From Methanoculleus thermophilus (GTDB taxonomy: Archaea > Halobacteriota > Methanomicrobia > Methanomicrobiales > Methanoculleaceae), in NCBI RefSeq assembly GCF_001571405.1, contig NZ_BCNX01000010.1:46703-110702 (forward strand): a DNA stretch of 64,000 nt. Direction: 5' to 3'. The notes under the pieces were generated by a model. The model was not told the origin of the DNA, ran no database searches, and was given only the letters and a program-made list of their open reading frames with translations. Shown in pieces: positions 46,102 to 56,900 of this stretch. The translations under genes and the position numbers were made by a program. Within the stretch, counting starts at the first letter, position 1. Each line of letters starts with the position of its first letter.

Positions 46102-46892
46102 CGATTCGTCTCCAGTGCTTCGGTCGGATCCGCCCCCTCGTGCACGACCCGGGAGATCGCAGCGATGAACCGGGCAGGATCGTCACGCTGGAAGGCGTTC
46201 CTCCCCATGCAGACACCCGCAGCACCCGCATCGATGGCTTCACGAATGGTTCTGAGCGTCTCCATATCCTCACCTTTCTCGCCGCCGGCGATCAGAACCG
46301 GCACCGAGCAGGCGGCTGTGATCCGGCGGAACGACTCCGGATCCCCGGTGTAACTCGTCTTGATGAGATCGGCCCCGAGTTCTTCCGCCACCCGGACACA
46401 GTGCCCGATCGACTGCGGCGAGGTGGGATCGATACCTTTGCCGCGGGGGTAGATCATGACCAGGAGCGGCATCCCCCAGCGGTTGCAGTCCCGCACCACC
46501 TGGCCCGCCGATTCGAGCATCCTCGATTCATTCGGCGCGCCGAGGTTGATGTGGATCGAGACCGCATCGGCGCCGAGCGCGATTGCCTCCTCCACGGTGC
46601 AGACGAGCACCTTGTCGTTCGGGTCCGGGTTCATTGAGGTACTCGCGGAGAGGTGCACAATAAGCCCGATATCCTTTCCGCGCTTCCGGTGACCTCCTTT
46701 CACCATACCCATGTGGAGGACGATGGCGTTTGCCCCGCCCTCGCTCACCGCGTTGATGGTCTTGGTCATGTTGCAGAGCCCTTCAATCTGGCCCATCGTG
46801 AACCCATGATCCATCGGGATGATCACGGCACGGCCGGTATTTCTGTCCATTATCCGCTCCAGGCGGATCTCTTTTCCTATCATACCCATCAC
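46098..46892 (-). CDS. 2-amino-3,7-dideoxy-D-threo-hept-6-ulosonate synthase-like class I aldolase (paralogue 2)
   Basis: 264 residues, DhnA-type class I aldolase. Features are [37 protein letters not shown], the Schiff-base Lys region [20 protein letters not shown], and the phosphate loop [20 protein letters not shown], followed by [10 protein letters not shown]. It is about 50-55% identical by eye to the gene upstream. One copy is likely ADTH synthase of the aromatic pathway; the other could be a fructose-bisphosphate aldolase or a duplicate. It overlaps both neighbours by 4 bp. Start candidates are MMGMIGKE at 46892 and the Met residues just after. Confidence 0.88.
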   Translation of the reverse strand: MMGMIGKEIRLERIMDRNTGRAVIIPMDHGFTMGQIEGLCNMTKTINAVSEGGANAIVLHMGMVKGGHRKRGKDIGLIVHLSASTSMNPDPNDKVLVCTVEEAIALGADAVSIHINLGAPNESRMLESAGQVVRDCNRWGMPLLVMIYPRGKGIDPTSPQSIGHCVRVAEELGADLIKTSYTGDPESFRRITAACSVPVLIAGGEKGEDMETLRTIREAIDAGAAGVCMGRNAFQRDDPARFIAAISRVVHEGADPTEALETNR

Positions 46893-47680
46893 GTCCGAAG
46901 AATCTCAAATGCCTCTTCTGCCGACCGCCCTTCATGAATGATCAGCGCCGCGGCACGAATAAGGCGATCGGGTGCGGGATGCTGGAAAGCATTCCTCCCG
47001 ATCGATATGCCTGCAGCGCCTCCCTCCATCGCGCCCTCCACCAGGTCGAGGATCGCCCGCTCATCGGTCTTTGAGCCGCCCGCGACCACGACCGGTACCG
47101 GGCATCCTTCCGTCACCTCGCGGAACGAGTCCGGATCCCCGGTGTAGACGGTCTTGACGATATCGGCGCCGAGTTCCGCCGCCACCCGTGCAGAGAGTTT
47201 GACGCTCTCAAGGTCGTGTTCGTCCGCGATCTTCCGGCCCCGCGGGTACATCATCGCAAGAAGCGGCATCCCCCACTCCATACATTCGACCGCGACTCTG
47301 CCGAGATCTTCAAGCATCCTTGCCTCAGAGTCGGCGCCGACGTTGATATGCACAGAGACGCCGTCAGCACCCATCTTTAAGGCGTTCGTGACGGTGTTCA
47401 CAAGCACTTTGTTGTTCGGATCGGGGCCGATGCTGGTGCTTGCCGAAAGATGCATGATCAGCCCCACATCCCGTCCATGCCTTCGGTGCCCGTGCAGCGC
47501 AAGCCCCACATGGCCGATCACTGCATTTGCTCCGCCCTCGGCGACGAGATCGATGGTCTTTCCGACGTCGACCAGCCCAGGAATGGGACCGAGCGTCACG
47601 CCGTGGTCGAGCGGCACGATGATGGTCTTGCCGGTATTCCGATCCATAATACGTTCCAGACGAATTTCCTTTCCTCTCAT
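46889..47680 (-). CDS. 2-amino-3,7-dideoxy-D-threo-hept-6-ulosonate synthase-like class I aldolase (paralogue 1)
   Basis: 263 residues and first gene of the operon, preceded by GGGAGGAC. Same family as the next gene: [60 protein letters not shown] with the Schiff-base Lys, and [20 protein letters not shown], then [14 protein letters not shown] synthase condenses 6-deoxy-5-ketofructose-1-phosphate with aspartate semialdehyde. Which paralogue holds this role cannot be decided by reading. Confidence 0.88.
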   Translation of the reverse strand: MRGKEIRLERIMDRNTGKTIIVPLDHGVTLGPIPGLVDVGKTIDLVAEGGANAVIGHVGLALHGHRRHGRDVGLIMHLSASTSIGPDPNNKVLVNTVTNALKMGADGVSVHINVGADSEARMLEDLGRVAVECMEWGMPLLAMMYPRGRKIADEHDLESVKLSARVAAELGADIVKTVYTGDPDSFREVTEGCPVPVVVAGGSKTDERAILDLVEGAMEGGAAGISIGRNAFQHPAPDRLIRAAALIIHEGRSAEEAFEILRT

Positions 47681-47989
47681 ACCGTAGTCCTCCCGGATTT
47701 GATACGATGGTCTTTCCGGGAATGATTAAAACTGGATATACCAGTTAAAATAGCGATAAAACGCTGCCGCTCCGTTGTTTAAGGTAGCAGCGGTCAAAAG
47801 CGGGTCTGTCAGTCCTGCGCAAGTAGTGGCCACTCCGTTAACCGAGGTAAAAACGGTCACCGGCGAAAAAACATCCACCACGCATTAGATATATCGTTAC
47901 GCATTCATGTATAAAAAAATGACGGATTACAACACGAGAAATGAGGTCGGGCAAGAGAAGGGGCCTCAGGAAAAAGTATTATGATTGGC
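47681..47989. other. upstream region of the aromatic operon
   Basis: Holds the operon promoter and operator (see 47730-47746), an imperfect hairpin CGCTGCC/GGTAGCAGCG (about 47762-47796), and AT-rich stretches (47885-47925). No gene is seen. Confidence 0.5.
47730..47746 (-). promoter_or_regulatory. palindromic operator overlapping the TATA box of the aromatic operon
   Basis: AACTGG-ATATA-CCAGTT is a perfect 6-bp inverted repeat around a TATA core. Its centre is about 58 bp upstream of the first start codon at 47680. That fits a start point near 47711 and a leader of about 30 nt with GGGAGGAC. A repressor bound here would block TBP. Confidence 0.6.
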
Positions 47990-48481
47990 TTATTTCCGGT
48001 TCTTTTTAAACGATATTACATCGCCGACGGTCATAGTCACCTGGCCTGCCCTGCCTGCGGAGGTGCTGTCTTCGGTTGAATCGATCAGCCTGATATTGAG
48101 GGCTTTCTCAAGTTTCCGTCGGACTTCGTCTTCAGGGATAAGGTCTCCCTTCTCGATCTTCTTGATCAGGATCTCACGTTCCTTGATCGCCTGTGCAAGG
48201 TCGAGCGTCGACCATTCCTTCGCTTCCCGGGCGATCCGGATCCGGTCGGCATAATCTTCGACGAGATCCCCCTCCATCAGATCAAAGACATCCCGTGGTC
48301 TTTTCCGGGTCTGTGGGACAGCAAGACCGGGTTTCTTCTGTGGGGCGGCACTCGTTCGTCGCGGTTGCTGGACTTCTGTACCATATTTTGAGCATCGAAC
48401 GCAGACGCAGAGTTCTGCACCTTCGATCTGGATGATCTTCGGCGGTCCCTGAATAGAAACGCCGCATAGTTCACACTGCAT
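47990..48481 (-). CDS. archaeal multiprotein bridging factor 1 (aMBF1)
   Basis: 163 residues. The N-terminal zinc ribbon starts MQCELCGVSI with a second pair CVRCSKYG, a basic linker (RRTSAAPQKKP) follows, and residues ~85-145 form a Cro/C1-type HTH (DYADRIRIAREAKEWSTLDL, then AQAIKEREILIKKIEKGDLI). MBF1 joins translation-initiation complexes in archaea. A TATA box (AATATAAAG read on the minus strand) about 26 bases before ATG 48481 suggests a leaderless message and supports this start over 48508. It is divergent from the PAN gene. Confidence 0.92.
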   Translation of the reverse strand: MQCELCGVSIQGPPKIIQIEGAELCVCVRCSKYGTEVQQPRRTSAAPQKKPGLAVPQTRKRPRDVFDLMEGDLVEDYADRIRIAREAKEWSTLDLAQAIKEREILIKKIEKGDLIPEDEVRRKLEKALNIRLIDSTEDSTSAGRAGQVTMTVGDVISFKKNRK

Positions 48482-48538
48482 ATATCTCGCAAACAACTTT
48501 ATATTCATTTTACCCTATATAATTAATCGAGGAGACCT

Positions 48539-49777
48539 ATGGGAGATATCGCTCGGCAAGCACCAGATAAGGATACCGGTGAAGACATCTACCAGTATCT
48601 CCTAGAGCGGATTACGACCCTCGAAAACCGAAACCTGGAGCTACGCGAACAATTTCGCCAGATGGAGTCCGAGAAACGATACGTTGAAACCCAGAAGATC
48701 CGCTACGAGCGAGAACTCCGAAAACTCAAGAGTGAGATTGAACAACTCAGAAGCCCTCCTCTCGTGATCGGGACGGTTACGGACGTGATCGACAACAGCC
48801 GGGTGATTGTGCGAAGCAGTGCAGGACCACGGTTTTTAGTCCGGACATCGCAACTTATCGACCCTGATCTCCTCAAGCCTGGGGTCCGGTGCACACTCAA
48901 TCAACAGTCCCTGGCAATCGTGGATGTGCTGCCCACAAGTTACGACGCGCAGATCTACGGTATGGAACTGGTTGAGTCCCCGAAAGAGACCTACGAGAAC
49001 ATCGGTGGTCTTGGACCGCAGATCGAAGAGATCAGGGAAGCGGTCGAACTCCCCCTGACAAAGCCGCACCTCTTTGAGAAGGTCGGCATCGCCCCACCGA
49101 AGGGCGTGCTCCTCTACGGCCCGCCCGGAACGGGGAAGACGCTCCTCGCCCGGGCGGTTGCGCACCAGACGAACGCGCACTTCCTCCGTGTGGTCGGCTC
49201 TGAACTTGTCCAGAAGTACATCGGCGAGGGGGCTCGCCTGGTCAGAGAACTCTTTGACCTTGCGAAGCAGAAGGCACCGTCGATCATCTTCATCGACGAG
49301 ATCGATGCGATCGGCGCGCACCGAAACGACTCGACGACATCCGGTGACCGCGAGGTGCAGCGGACGCTGATGCAGCTCCTCGCCGAGATGGACGGCTTCG
49401 ACAACCGTGGAGACGTCAAGATCATCGCTGCAACGAACCGGATCGATATCCTCGACCGCGCTCTCCTCCGGCCCGGCCGGTTCGACCGGATGATTGAGAT
49501 CCCCCTGCCCGACCTCGAAGGACGGCTCGCCATCTTAAAGATCCACACCATGAACATGAGTCTTGGTGAGGACGTTAACCTGGCAGAGGTGGCCAGGCTC
49601 ACAGAAGGCAAGAACGGTGCAGAACTTCGGGCGATATGCATGGAGGCGGGAATGTTTGCGATCCGGATGGAGCACGAGACGGTCAGCCACGAAGACTTCA
49701 TAAAGGCAATCGAAAAACTCTCGACGGACTTCGACCGCCACCACTTCCACACCTCCTTCGGCGAGATGTTCGCCTGA
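48539..49777 (+). CDS. pan: proteasome-activating nucleotidase, paralogue without HbYX tail
   Basis: 412 residues, AAA+ ATPase that unfolds substrates for the 20S proteasome. It has an N-terminal coiled coil (about residues 18-75), an OB domain ([19 protein letters not shown]), and an AAA domain with Walker [13 protein letters not shown], pore loop [12 protein letters not shown], Walker [12 protein letters not shown] and arginine fingers in [11 protein letters not shown]. The C-terminus ends GEMFA and lacks the hydrophobic-Tyr-X tail that opens the proteasome gate. A second PAN is encoded 1.3 kb away on the other strand. Confidence 0.95.
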   Translation: MGDIARQAPDKDTGEDIYQYLLERITTLENRNLELREQFRQMESEKRYVETQKIRYERELRKLKSEIEQLRSPPLVIGTVTDVIDNSRVIVRSSAGPRFLVRTSQLIDPDLLKPGVRCTLNQQSLAIVDVLPTSYDAQIYGMELVESPKETYENIGGLGPQIEEIREAVELPLTKPHLFEKVGIAPPKGVLLYGPPGTGKTLLARAVAHQTNAHFLRVVGSELVQKYIGEGARLVRELFDLAKQKAPSIIFIDEIDAIGAHRNDSTTSGDREVQRTLMQLLAEMDGFDNRGDVKIIAATNRIDILDRALLRPGRFDRMIEIPLPDLEGRLAILKIHTMNMSLGEDVNLAEVARLTEGKNGAELRAICMEAGMFAIRMEHETVSHEDFIKAIEKLSTDFDRHHFHTSFGEMFA

Positions 49778-50008
49778 GGGTGTCATCTTTTTTTCATCAT
49801 GTCTTTGTACTTATCACGATCCCACCTTTCGGGGCAGATATGGAGTAAAAGCTGCGGCCATCACACAACCGTGATGACGGCAGCTCCGCTCGCCATTGAG
49901 ACGGTATCGTAACCGTCGTCGCGGTAGACCGTTGCACAGCGACCGCGGGAGATTTATACTCCCAGTGGCGAGATCAGGTATCGTGAGTGTTCCGCTGATG
50001 TTAACCCC

Positions 50009-50368
50009 ATGAAAATTTCAAAAAAACATATCATATATATCCTCGCACTGATTCTCGCCATTTCAGCGGCGGTCTTACTGATACCGTTATATTATAACGC
50101 ATATTTCAACCGCTGGGACGATTGCGGCATAACCCCGGCATCTACATCCGATCTTCAGAACGAGGAGAGGGCAAGAATAGCGGCGAAGTTATGGGAGCAG
50201 AACATCTCTGTCGGAGAATACCTGGAACAGGTCTTTCCCGAAATCTTTGACAGTTTGCCGGAGGAATCGAAGGAGCAATATTACATCAAACCAATGAACT
50301 GGCCGGATCTTAGAGAGGGCGACAACCGGGGTTGGTATCCCTCTCTGCCGCAACCTCTCATCCTGTGA
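50009..50368 (+). CDS. hypothetical small membrane-anchored protein
   Basis: 119 residues, not recognised. One N-terminal helix (IIYILALILAISAAVLLIPL) is followed by an outward-facing hydrophilic domain (ERARIAAKLWEQNISVGEYL, FPEIFDSLPEESKEQYYIKP). No Shine-Dalgarno site is evident before ATG 50009; an AT-rich GATTTATACTCC lies at about 49950. Base composition is lower in GC than the PAN genes on either side. Confidence 0.5.
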   Translation: MKISKKHIIYILALILAISAAVLLIPLYYNAYFNRWDDCGITPASTSDLQNEERARIAAKLWEQNISVGEYLEQVFPEIFDSLPEESKEQYYIKPMNWPDLREGDNRGWYPSLPQPLIL

Positions 50369-50477
50369 TATGAGGCGGATTGCAGTTACGCCGGGGCTTT
50401 CAGGATACTGACCCACATCATACCCTGATCTAACCACTTCTGGCTATGCAGAAAACCCCGGCGGCATACCCGCCGCT

Positions 50478-50921
50478 TTACCCCTCAGGGTACTCATCCT
50501 CAGCACACCAGACTTCAAGAACCGTATCTTCCGGTTCCATGCGGTCAGAAGACGCCTCAGGCGCCGCGCCCTCGTCCAGCCAGATGGTATCGATCATGTG
50601 GTCCCCGGAGATCCGGTAGAGACAGCGGAACTTCCACGGCGGTGCGGGTCTCACGTCCCGCTCGTAGATCTGCCGGGCAAGCGCGGATGAGTAGAATATG
50701 CCTTCTTCAGGCTCAAAGAGGACCTCCTCGACGTACCGCTGGATATACCACCTAAGCTCGGAGACGAGGGCAAGAGCACTCCCAAGTGATGCCGTCCGGA
50801 CGCGCACACCGTATGCCAGCCGATCGGGCTGATAGAAACGGAGAACCTCCCTGCTGGTCTCGGATTTGAGCAGGGTAGCGTAAAGATCAACCCCCTCGGG
50901 CTGGATGAGGAGGACGTTCAT
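50478..50921 (-). CDS. DUF5804-like protein
   Basis: 147 residues from ATG 50921. The pattern (MNVLLIQPEGVDLYATLLKS, then SLGSALALVSELRWYIQRYV and PWKFRCLYRISGDHMIDTIW) resembles DUF5804, a small family I recall from haloarchaea and methanogens. Function is unknown. A longer frame to 50987 is less likely. It lies 51 bp downstream-side of the second PAN gene in reversed gene order. Confidence 0.55.
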   Translation of the reverse strand: MNVLLIQPEGVDLYATLLKSETSREVLRFYQPDRLAYGVRVRTASLGSALALVSELRWYIQRYVEEVLFEPEEGIFYSSALARQIYERDVRPAPPWKFRCLYRISGDHMIDTIWLDEGAAPEASSDRMEPEDTVLEVWCAEDEYPEG

Positions 50922-51038
50922 TGCACTATTGTGGGCGCACGAAGTCGATAAGGTTTCCTTTGGGGGCGCCCCGGACGCCCCCTTCATGGCCCGGCAGCAG
51001 GATACGGACCGAAAATAGACGGGTGTGGGAAAAACCCG

Positions 51039-52211
51039 TCAGAGATACATGCGGCCGTCGGGAGCCGCCACCTCGCGCTTCACCTTTTTGATTGCCGCAA
51101 GGAAGTCTTCCTGGTAGACGGCATCGGCATCCCGACGGATCGCCATCATCCCGGCCTCGCGGCAGATTGCCTGCAGCTCCGCGCCGGTGGTATGTTCGGC
51201 GAGTTCGACAATCTCGGAGAGGTCGACATTCCCGGCAAGGGTCATCTTCGCCGTGTGGATCTTTAAGATCTCAAGACGCGCTCCGGCATCCGGGAGTGGA
51301 ACCTCAACGATCCGGTCAAACCGACCGGGCCGGAGGAGGGCCGGGTCAAGCATATCGATCCGGTTCGTCGCTGCCATGATCCGGACGTTGCCGCGGTTCC
51401 CAAAACCGTCCATCTCCGCGAGGAGCTGCATCAGCGTCCGCTGCACCTCGGCGCTGCCGGAAGTTCCGTCATTCGTGCGCATGCTTCCAATCGCATCAAT
51501 CTCGTCGATAAAGACGATTGCCGGGGCGCGCTCCCGGGCAAGGATGAAGAGTTCCCGCACGAGTTGTGCGCCTTCGCCAATGTACTTGTGGACGAGTTCG
51601 CTCCCGGACATCCTGATGAACCGGGCATTGGAGTGGTGGGCAACCGCCTTCGCAATCAGGGTCTTCCCCGTTCCGGGCGGGCCGTAGAGGAGGATGCCCT
51701 TCGGGGGCTCAACGCCGATGCGCTCGTAGATCTCGGGCTTCGTGAGCGGATACTCGACGGCTTCCCGGACCTCTTCAATCTCCTCCTTCAGGCCGCCAAT
51801 CTGCTCGAACGTCACACTCGGCTGCTCATCAAGTTCCATAACCCGGACCCTTGTGTCATAGATATTGCCGATTATCTTGACGATGGACAGGGTATTGTTC
51901 ACTGCCACTTTCATCCCGGGTTTGAGAGTGCGGTGGAGTTTCTCGTTGACTGCGGTGACGTATTCCTGATTGTTGCCCTGCTGCCGGAGATACACTTCGC
52001 CATTTTCAAGCACATCGACCACAGCGGCAACAAACAGCGGCACCCTTTTTAACTGAGCATTCTCTTTTCTAAGTTGCAGGAGTTCTTTTTCCAGCAACTC
52101 ATTCTTCAGTTTGTAGTCCAGGACCTGTGCCTTCAGATCCTGGATCTGGAGGGTGAGCATATCATGCTCGCTGCCAGGAGTGTTGCCAATGGTTTCGTCC
52201 ATGTTACTCAT
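51039..52211 (-). CDS. pan: proteasome-activating nucleotidase, paralogue with HbYX tail
   Basis: 390 residues. N-terminal coiled coil (IQDLKAQVLDYKLKNELLEK), OB domain (VPLFVAAVVDVLENGEVYLR), and AAA domain with [12 protein letters not shown], pore loop [22 protein letters not shown] and RPGRFDR. The C-terminus is MYL, a good hydrophobic-Tyr-X motif for docking into the 20S alpha ring. It is therefore the better candidate for the canonical proteasome partner. It is divergent from the AcnX-type small subunit gene across a 43-bp gap. Confidence 0.95.
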   Translation of the reverse strand: MSNMDETIGNTPGSEHDMLTLQIQDLKAQVLDYKLKNELLEKELLQLRKENAQLKRVPLFVAAVVDVLENGEVYLRQQGNNQEYVTAVNEKLHRTLKPGMKVAVNNTLSIVKIIGNIYDTRVRVMELDEQPSVTFEQIGGLKEEIEEVREAVEYPLTKPEIYERIGVEPPKGILLYGPPGTGKTLIAKAVAHHSNARFIRMSGSELVHKYIGEGAQLVRELFILARERAPAIVFIDEIDAIGSMRTNDGTSGSAEVQRTLMQLLAEMDGFGNRGNVRIMAATNRIDMLDPALLRPGRFDRIVEVPLPDAGARLEILKIHTAKMTLAGNVDLSEIVELAEHTTGAELQAICREAGMMAIRRDADAVYQEDFLAAIKKVKREVAAPDGRMYL

Positions 52212-52254
52212 ATATTTGGATCTCCAACCACTTTATAATGTGGTGGTAGAGATC

Positions 52255-52653
52255 ATGCAAGGCAGGAGCATATCAAAGGGTATTGCAAGCGGAGAACTCC
52301 TCGTCTCACCGGAACCCATATCATTCCTCTCAGGCGTCGATCCGGAGACCGGCACCGTTGTGGAGCATGGGCACCCGCTCGAGGGGCAATCGATCGCCGG
52401 ACGCGTTCTGGCCTTTCCATATGGTAAGGGATCGACGGTCGGTTCTTACGTAATCTACGCATTAAAGCAGAACGGGCTTGCTCCGGCGGCGATCATCAAC
52501 ACCGAAGCCGAACCGATCATCGCAGTCGGGGCGATCATTGCAGGAATCCCCATGGTCGACCGTCTCCCGCCGGAGTTCTCCAAAATCCCCTCCGGGACTC
52601 TGGTTACGGTGAATGGGGACACCGGCGAGGTCTCCTGCAACGAGAACGCATGA
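52255..52653 (+). CDS. phosphomevalonate dehydratase small (swivel) subunit, DUF126
   Basis: 132 residues of the aconitase-X swivel-domain family. In archaea the small and large subunits together dehydrate phosphomevalonate to trans-anhydromevalonate phosphate in the modified mevalonate pathway to isoprenoid lipids. Features are [20 protein letters not shown], then [39 protein letters not shown] and the end [16 protein letters not shown]. The start at 52255 follows GGTGGTAG. The large subunit is not in this window. Confidence 0.88.
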   Translation: MQGRSISKGIASGELLVSPEPISFLSGVDPETGTVVEHGHPLEGQSIAGRVLAFPYGKGSTVGSYVIYALKQNGLAPAAIINTEAEPIIAVGAIIAGIPMVDRLPPEFSKIPSGTLVTVNGDTGEVSCNENA

Positions 52654-53093
52654 GGAGGACCGTGGAAACCTATTACGATATTCTGGGCGTCCGGAAAGAC
52701 GCCACGCCAGATGAGATCCGGGCGGCGTACCGGCGGCTTGCAAAACAGTACCACCCGGATATCAATCCTGACCCAAACGCGAGTGAGCGATTCATCCTCA
52801 TCCAGCAGGCATATGAGACTCTGATCGATCCGGATGCCCGGGTGCGCTACGATCTTGCCCTCCAGCGCGGCAGCGCATCTGGACAATATGGCCCATTTCA
52901 GTGGTACCGCCCAGGCGGGCAGACGATCTGGACGCAGAGATTCTCGTGGCAGAGAGAGATGCCGAGATCGGGGATGGGCCGGATCGGCTCTATCGTCCTC
53001 CTCTTCGGTGTCGGTATCCTGATCGTCCTCATGCTCATGCTCTCACTCATATTTCGTCTTGCCGCCGGGGGCAGACGGCAGCAGGATTCATAA
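52650..53093 (+). CDS. J-domain protein with C-terminal membrane anchor
   Basis: 147 residues. Residues ~7-70 are a J domain with the HPD motif ([15 protein letters not shown]), which stimulates DnaK ATPase. A Gly/aromatic linker and one transmembrane helix ([20 protein letters not shown]) follow. It is not a full DnaJ, lacking the zinc and substrate domains. It may recruit DnaK to the membrane. ATGA overlap couples it to the swivel-subunit gene. Confidence 0.85.
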   Translation: MRRTVETYYDILGVRKDATPDEIRAAYRRLAKQYHPDINPDPNASERFILIQQAYETLIDPDARVRYDLALQRGSASGQYGPFQWYRPGGQTIWTQRFSWQREMPRSGMGRIGSIVLLFGVGILIVLMLMLSLIFRLAAGGRRQQDS

Positions 53094-53222
53094 TAAAGCG
53101 CATCCGACGGGGGATAATCCCGTTGAGCGGGACTGCACCTGCGGCAAACGGGATCACGGGAAACCTTATCTGGTGAAACTGCCTTCGTGCAGGATGATTG
53201 TTCCTGAGTGAGTGTGATCTGT

Positions 53223-53609
53223 ATGGAGAAGGTGAAGCGATACCGGTGCAAGTACTGCAACTACATCTACTCCCCGCTGCGGGGAGAGCCGCACCGCGGC
53301 ATCCCGGCAGGCACCGCGTTTGAGGATCTGCCGGAGGACTATATCTGTCCCGTCTGCGGCGCGACCGGGAAAGGACCTATCGGCGCATGGGGGTTCGAAC
53401 CCTGGGAGCCGACGAGGTACGTCTGCAAGATCTGCGGTTATGTGTATGACAAAAAGCGGGGCGAACCGCTCCGGGGCTACCCAAAAGGCACCGCGTTCGA
53501 AGACCTTCCGGAGGATTACACCTGCCCCATCTGCGGAATGGATCCGAAGATCACAAGTTTCTATGGACCTGTCGGTAAATCGCAGTTTGACCCAATTCTG
53601 GATGTCTAA
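53223..53609 (+). CDS. double rubredoxin-like protein
   Basis: 128 residues with two rubredoxin domains in tandem. The first has [15 protein letters not shown] and CPVCGAT, the second [15 protein letters not shown] and CPICGMD, each a CxxCGY...CPxCG iron site. The shared block [11 protein letters not shown] in both halves shows internal duplication. Rubredoxins pass electrons to oxygen- or peroxide-reducing enzymes in anaerobes. ATG 53223 is used; GTG 53208 is also open. No partner oxidoreductase is adjacent. Confidence 0.88.
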   Translation: MEKVKRYRCKYCNYIYSPLRGEPHRGIPAGTAFEDLPEDYICPVCGATGKGPIGAWGFEPWEPTRYVCKICGYVYDKKRGEPLRGYPKGTAFEDLPEDYTCPICGMDPKITSFYGPVGKSQFDPILDV

Positions 53610-53978
53610 CCGGTGAGAGGAGCCCTGCCTCCTTCCCGGACGGCTCTTGAGAGTTGCTTCTTGACCGGATTGTCGTTCTTATCCAAAGGTCCGTTTATTG
53701 CGTTCTTGATCGATTATCGATAATCCCGTTCATACCTTGGCGGTCTTCAGGAGGCATTCGGGATCATACTCCGGCATAATTTATGATCTTCGCCGTGCGA
53801 AGCCATAACTTCGATAGAGATCAACCCTGTTTGCCCGCACAGATCGGTCCCTTCAAATAGTGGTCTGAGCATCAATTTAGCAAGCAGTTGGTCGCCTCAT
53901 CCTGAGGGAACAAATCACAAGAGTATAACATTGGCCAATTGAATAGGTAACGAGCAAGCAGCGGCAGGATGATATCGA
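53610..53978. other. intergenic region before the TPR gene
   Basis: No gene is seen. A GGAGCC/GGCTC imperfect hairpin just after the rubredoxin stop (53617-53648) may help end transcription. A 12-bp palindrome ATTATCGATAAT sits at 53713-53724. The last 60 bp is AT-rich and probably holds the TPR gene promoter. Confidence 0.4.
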
Positions 53979-56900
53979 ATGGATTTCTTCGGTAATATTC
54001 TGGGTCAGGGGAAGAATGCAAACCCTTCAATAAAGCAGGGAAACTCTCAGTTTGAGGCCGGGAACTACACTGAGGCGGTAAAGAGTTTCGAGAAGGCGCT
54101 CAAGATCGATCCCGAGAACGGCACCCTCAGACTATCGATGGGTCAGGCGCTTGCATGCCTTGGTAGAGACCGCGAGGCCGCAGAATGGTTAAGGAAGGCT
54201 CTTGAGTCCTCTCCAGGCGATATCGAGATACTGCGGGAATTGGGGCATGTCCTTGCCCGGACTGGGGACTACAAAGAGGCGGCAGAGTGTTTCGCCGCCA
54301 TCGTTAAAGAAAAACCTGCAGACACGAATGCCTGGTACTGGCACGGGGAGATGCTCGAGAGGAGCGGCCAGTATGCCGATGCGACGCAATCCTACAGACG
54401 GGTACTCGAGAGGGACCCGGAGAACCCTGTTCTTCTGGAAAAGATTGGAGGATTGTACGAGCGAACAGGGAACTACCGCGAAGCAGCGGGCTGTTACGAA
54501 CGAGTCCTCAGGATGAGACCGGACAGTATCAGTACGCTCGTAAAGAAAGGGTGCGCCCTCCTGTATCAGGGGGACTACCCGGAGGCTATCGAGGTATTTA
54601 GCCGGGTGCTTGATGCAGAGCCAAAGAGCCTTGACGCCCTCTACGGTAAAGCTTTGGCGCTTGAGCATCTTGGCCGGATTCAGGACGCCGCTGACTGCTA
54701 TGGAGCGATCGCTGACATTGAGCCCGACAGCACCCCCACCTGGTATCACCGCGGCTCACTCCTCCTCCGCGCGGGAGAGTACACCGAAGCGGCGGAGTGC
54801 TTTGGTAAAGTCGCCCTCGCCAACCCGGACCACATCCCGGCGCGTTACTCCATGGGGATGATCCATGATGCGCTTGGCCGCTACGACCGGGCGGTCAAGA
54901 GTTTCGACCAGATTCTTAAGCATGATCAGAGCCAGGTGCAGGTGTGGTGCGCACGCGGCATCGCGCTCTTCCACCTTGGCCAGTACGCCGAGGCGGTACA
55001 TTCGTTCGACCGTGTTCTCGACAGCCAGGCGATGACCGGGATGAAATGGATCGGGAGCGGCACTGATCTAGCGCTTTTTGAGCAGGATAGAGCGGAGACC
55101 CCGCGGAAACAAGCGCCATCGATCTCCGATGCCCTGAGCCGGGTCATCCTGAACTACCGGGGAACAGCTCTGCTTCACCTCGGGCAGTACGCAAAAGCTG
55201 AGAATGATTTCAAGCGCATCCTCGAGGGCGATCCCGGGAACATCACCGCCTTGCAGCAGCGCAGCATCGCGCTCATCCATCTTGGCAGGTATGGCGAGGC
55301 CAACACCTGCCTGGACACGATCCTCGCAAAAGAACCGCATAACGTCATTGCCCTCTTATCAAAAGCTGACGTCCTCGAAAGCCTCGGCAGATACGATGAT
55401 CTGCTCGCCTGTCTTGACCAGATACGGGATATCAGAGGGGATAGCCCCCATCTCATGCAGAGAAGGGGAGAGGCCCAGATGCGCCTCCAGCAGTATGAAA
55501 AGGCTGCGGAGACGTTCGATCTCCTCTATAAGTCCTGCCCCGGAAGTGCTGCAGCGGCGAAAGGTCTCGGCGACGCACTCCTGCACCTTGGTAAGTACGA
55601 AGAGGCGCTCAACCACTTTGACCAGGTACTTGGGGCGTACCCGGCCGACAGGGTCGCCCTTTCAGGGAGGATCACGGCTCTTGAGTATCTTGGCCGGTAT
55701 GCAGAGGCGCTCGAGTCGGTCAGCCTGATGGAAGAGAGAGATCCGGGAGATGCCTGGTTATTCACCTTGAAGGCGCGGCTGCTTGAGAGGCTTGGGAGAT
55801 ATGCGGAAGCTGCCGATTGTTATGATGCGCTTCTTGAAACCGATCCGGATAACGGCGGATATCTGCTGAACCTTGGGATTGTCCTTGCCACGCTGGGGCG
55901 ATACGATGAGGCTGCCGAGCGGTTCAGGCAGGCCATCAAAGCCAATCCTGACGACCTCCTTGCATGGTTCAGTCGCGGTCGGGCTCTGGAGCGGATGGGA
56001 GAGTATGCGGATGCAGCAGAGTGTTATGCAAAAGTGACCGCCGGGCGACCAAAAGATACCGGGGCCTGGTTTGCACAGGCTGTCGCACTCGCACGGCTCG
56101 GAAGGCATCAGGAAGCGATCAAATGCTGTGAGAAGGTGCTCACATCCGACCCCTCGAACGCAGCGATCTTAAAGATTCGGGCGGATATGCTGGAAGCCGT
56201 AGGCAAACATGCAGAAGCGAAAAATGCATACGAGCATTACCTCAAGATCTCTCCCGACGATCGGGGCGCACTGATGGCGTTTGGTGCGGCGCTCGAACGG
56301 AGCGGGAAGTTCGACGATGCAATCAAGCAATACGCGCTGATCCTCGAGAGAGATGAGCGTGATGTTGAGGCATGGTACGCCCTTGAGAGGGCCCTTGTGC
56401 ATATGGGTCGATACGAAGAGGCACTGGAGTGTTCCGACGGCATCATCGAGGCGAACCCGGAGAACCGGGCAGCCTGGCAACGACGCGGAGAGATCCTCAT
56501 GTGGCTCGGGCGCTATGCCGATGCGGTGGAGTGCTTCGAGAAGGTGATCAAAGCCGATTCGGCGGATACCCTCACCCTGTGCAAACTCGGGGAAGCTTAC
56601 GAGAAGGCTGGAAACTACGAGGAGGCGCTCGCCGCCTATACACAGGTGCTCGATCGGGAACCGAAGAACATCGAGACCCTTCACGCCTGTTCCTCCGTCC
56701 TCATTCATCTCGGCCGCTACAACGAAGCGGTCAGGACAATCGACAAGATCATAGCCCTTCAGGCCGAGGATCCTGCCGCGCTCTTTATGAGGGGAACGGT
56801 GCTTGAGAAGATGGGCAGGTACAACGAGGCCCTGAAGAGCTATGAGAAGGCGCTCTCAGCCAATCCGAAGAATGCGGCAATCTGGAACGCTTTCGGGGCG

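Noticed and set aside
49860..49980. Minus-strand stretch reading TVYRDDGYDTVSMASGAA before a stop
   Set aside because: It is protein-like for about 25 codons only, with no start and no match I recognise; too weak to call a pseudogene.
53385..53410. GGTTCGAACC, like a tRNA T-arm
   Set aside because: It lies within the rubredoxin coding frame, and no acceptor, D or anticodon stems fit around it.
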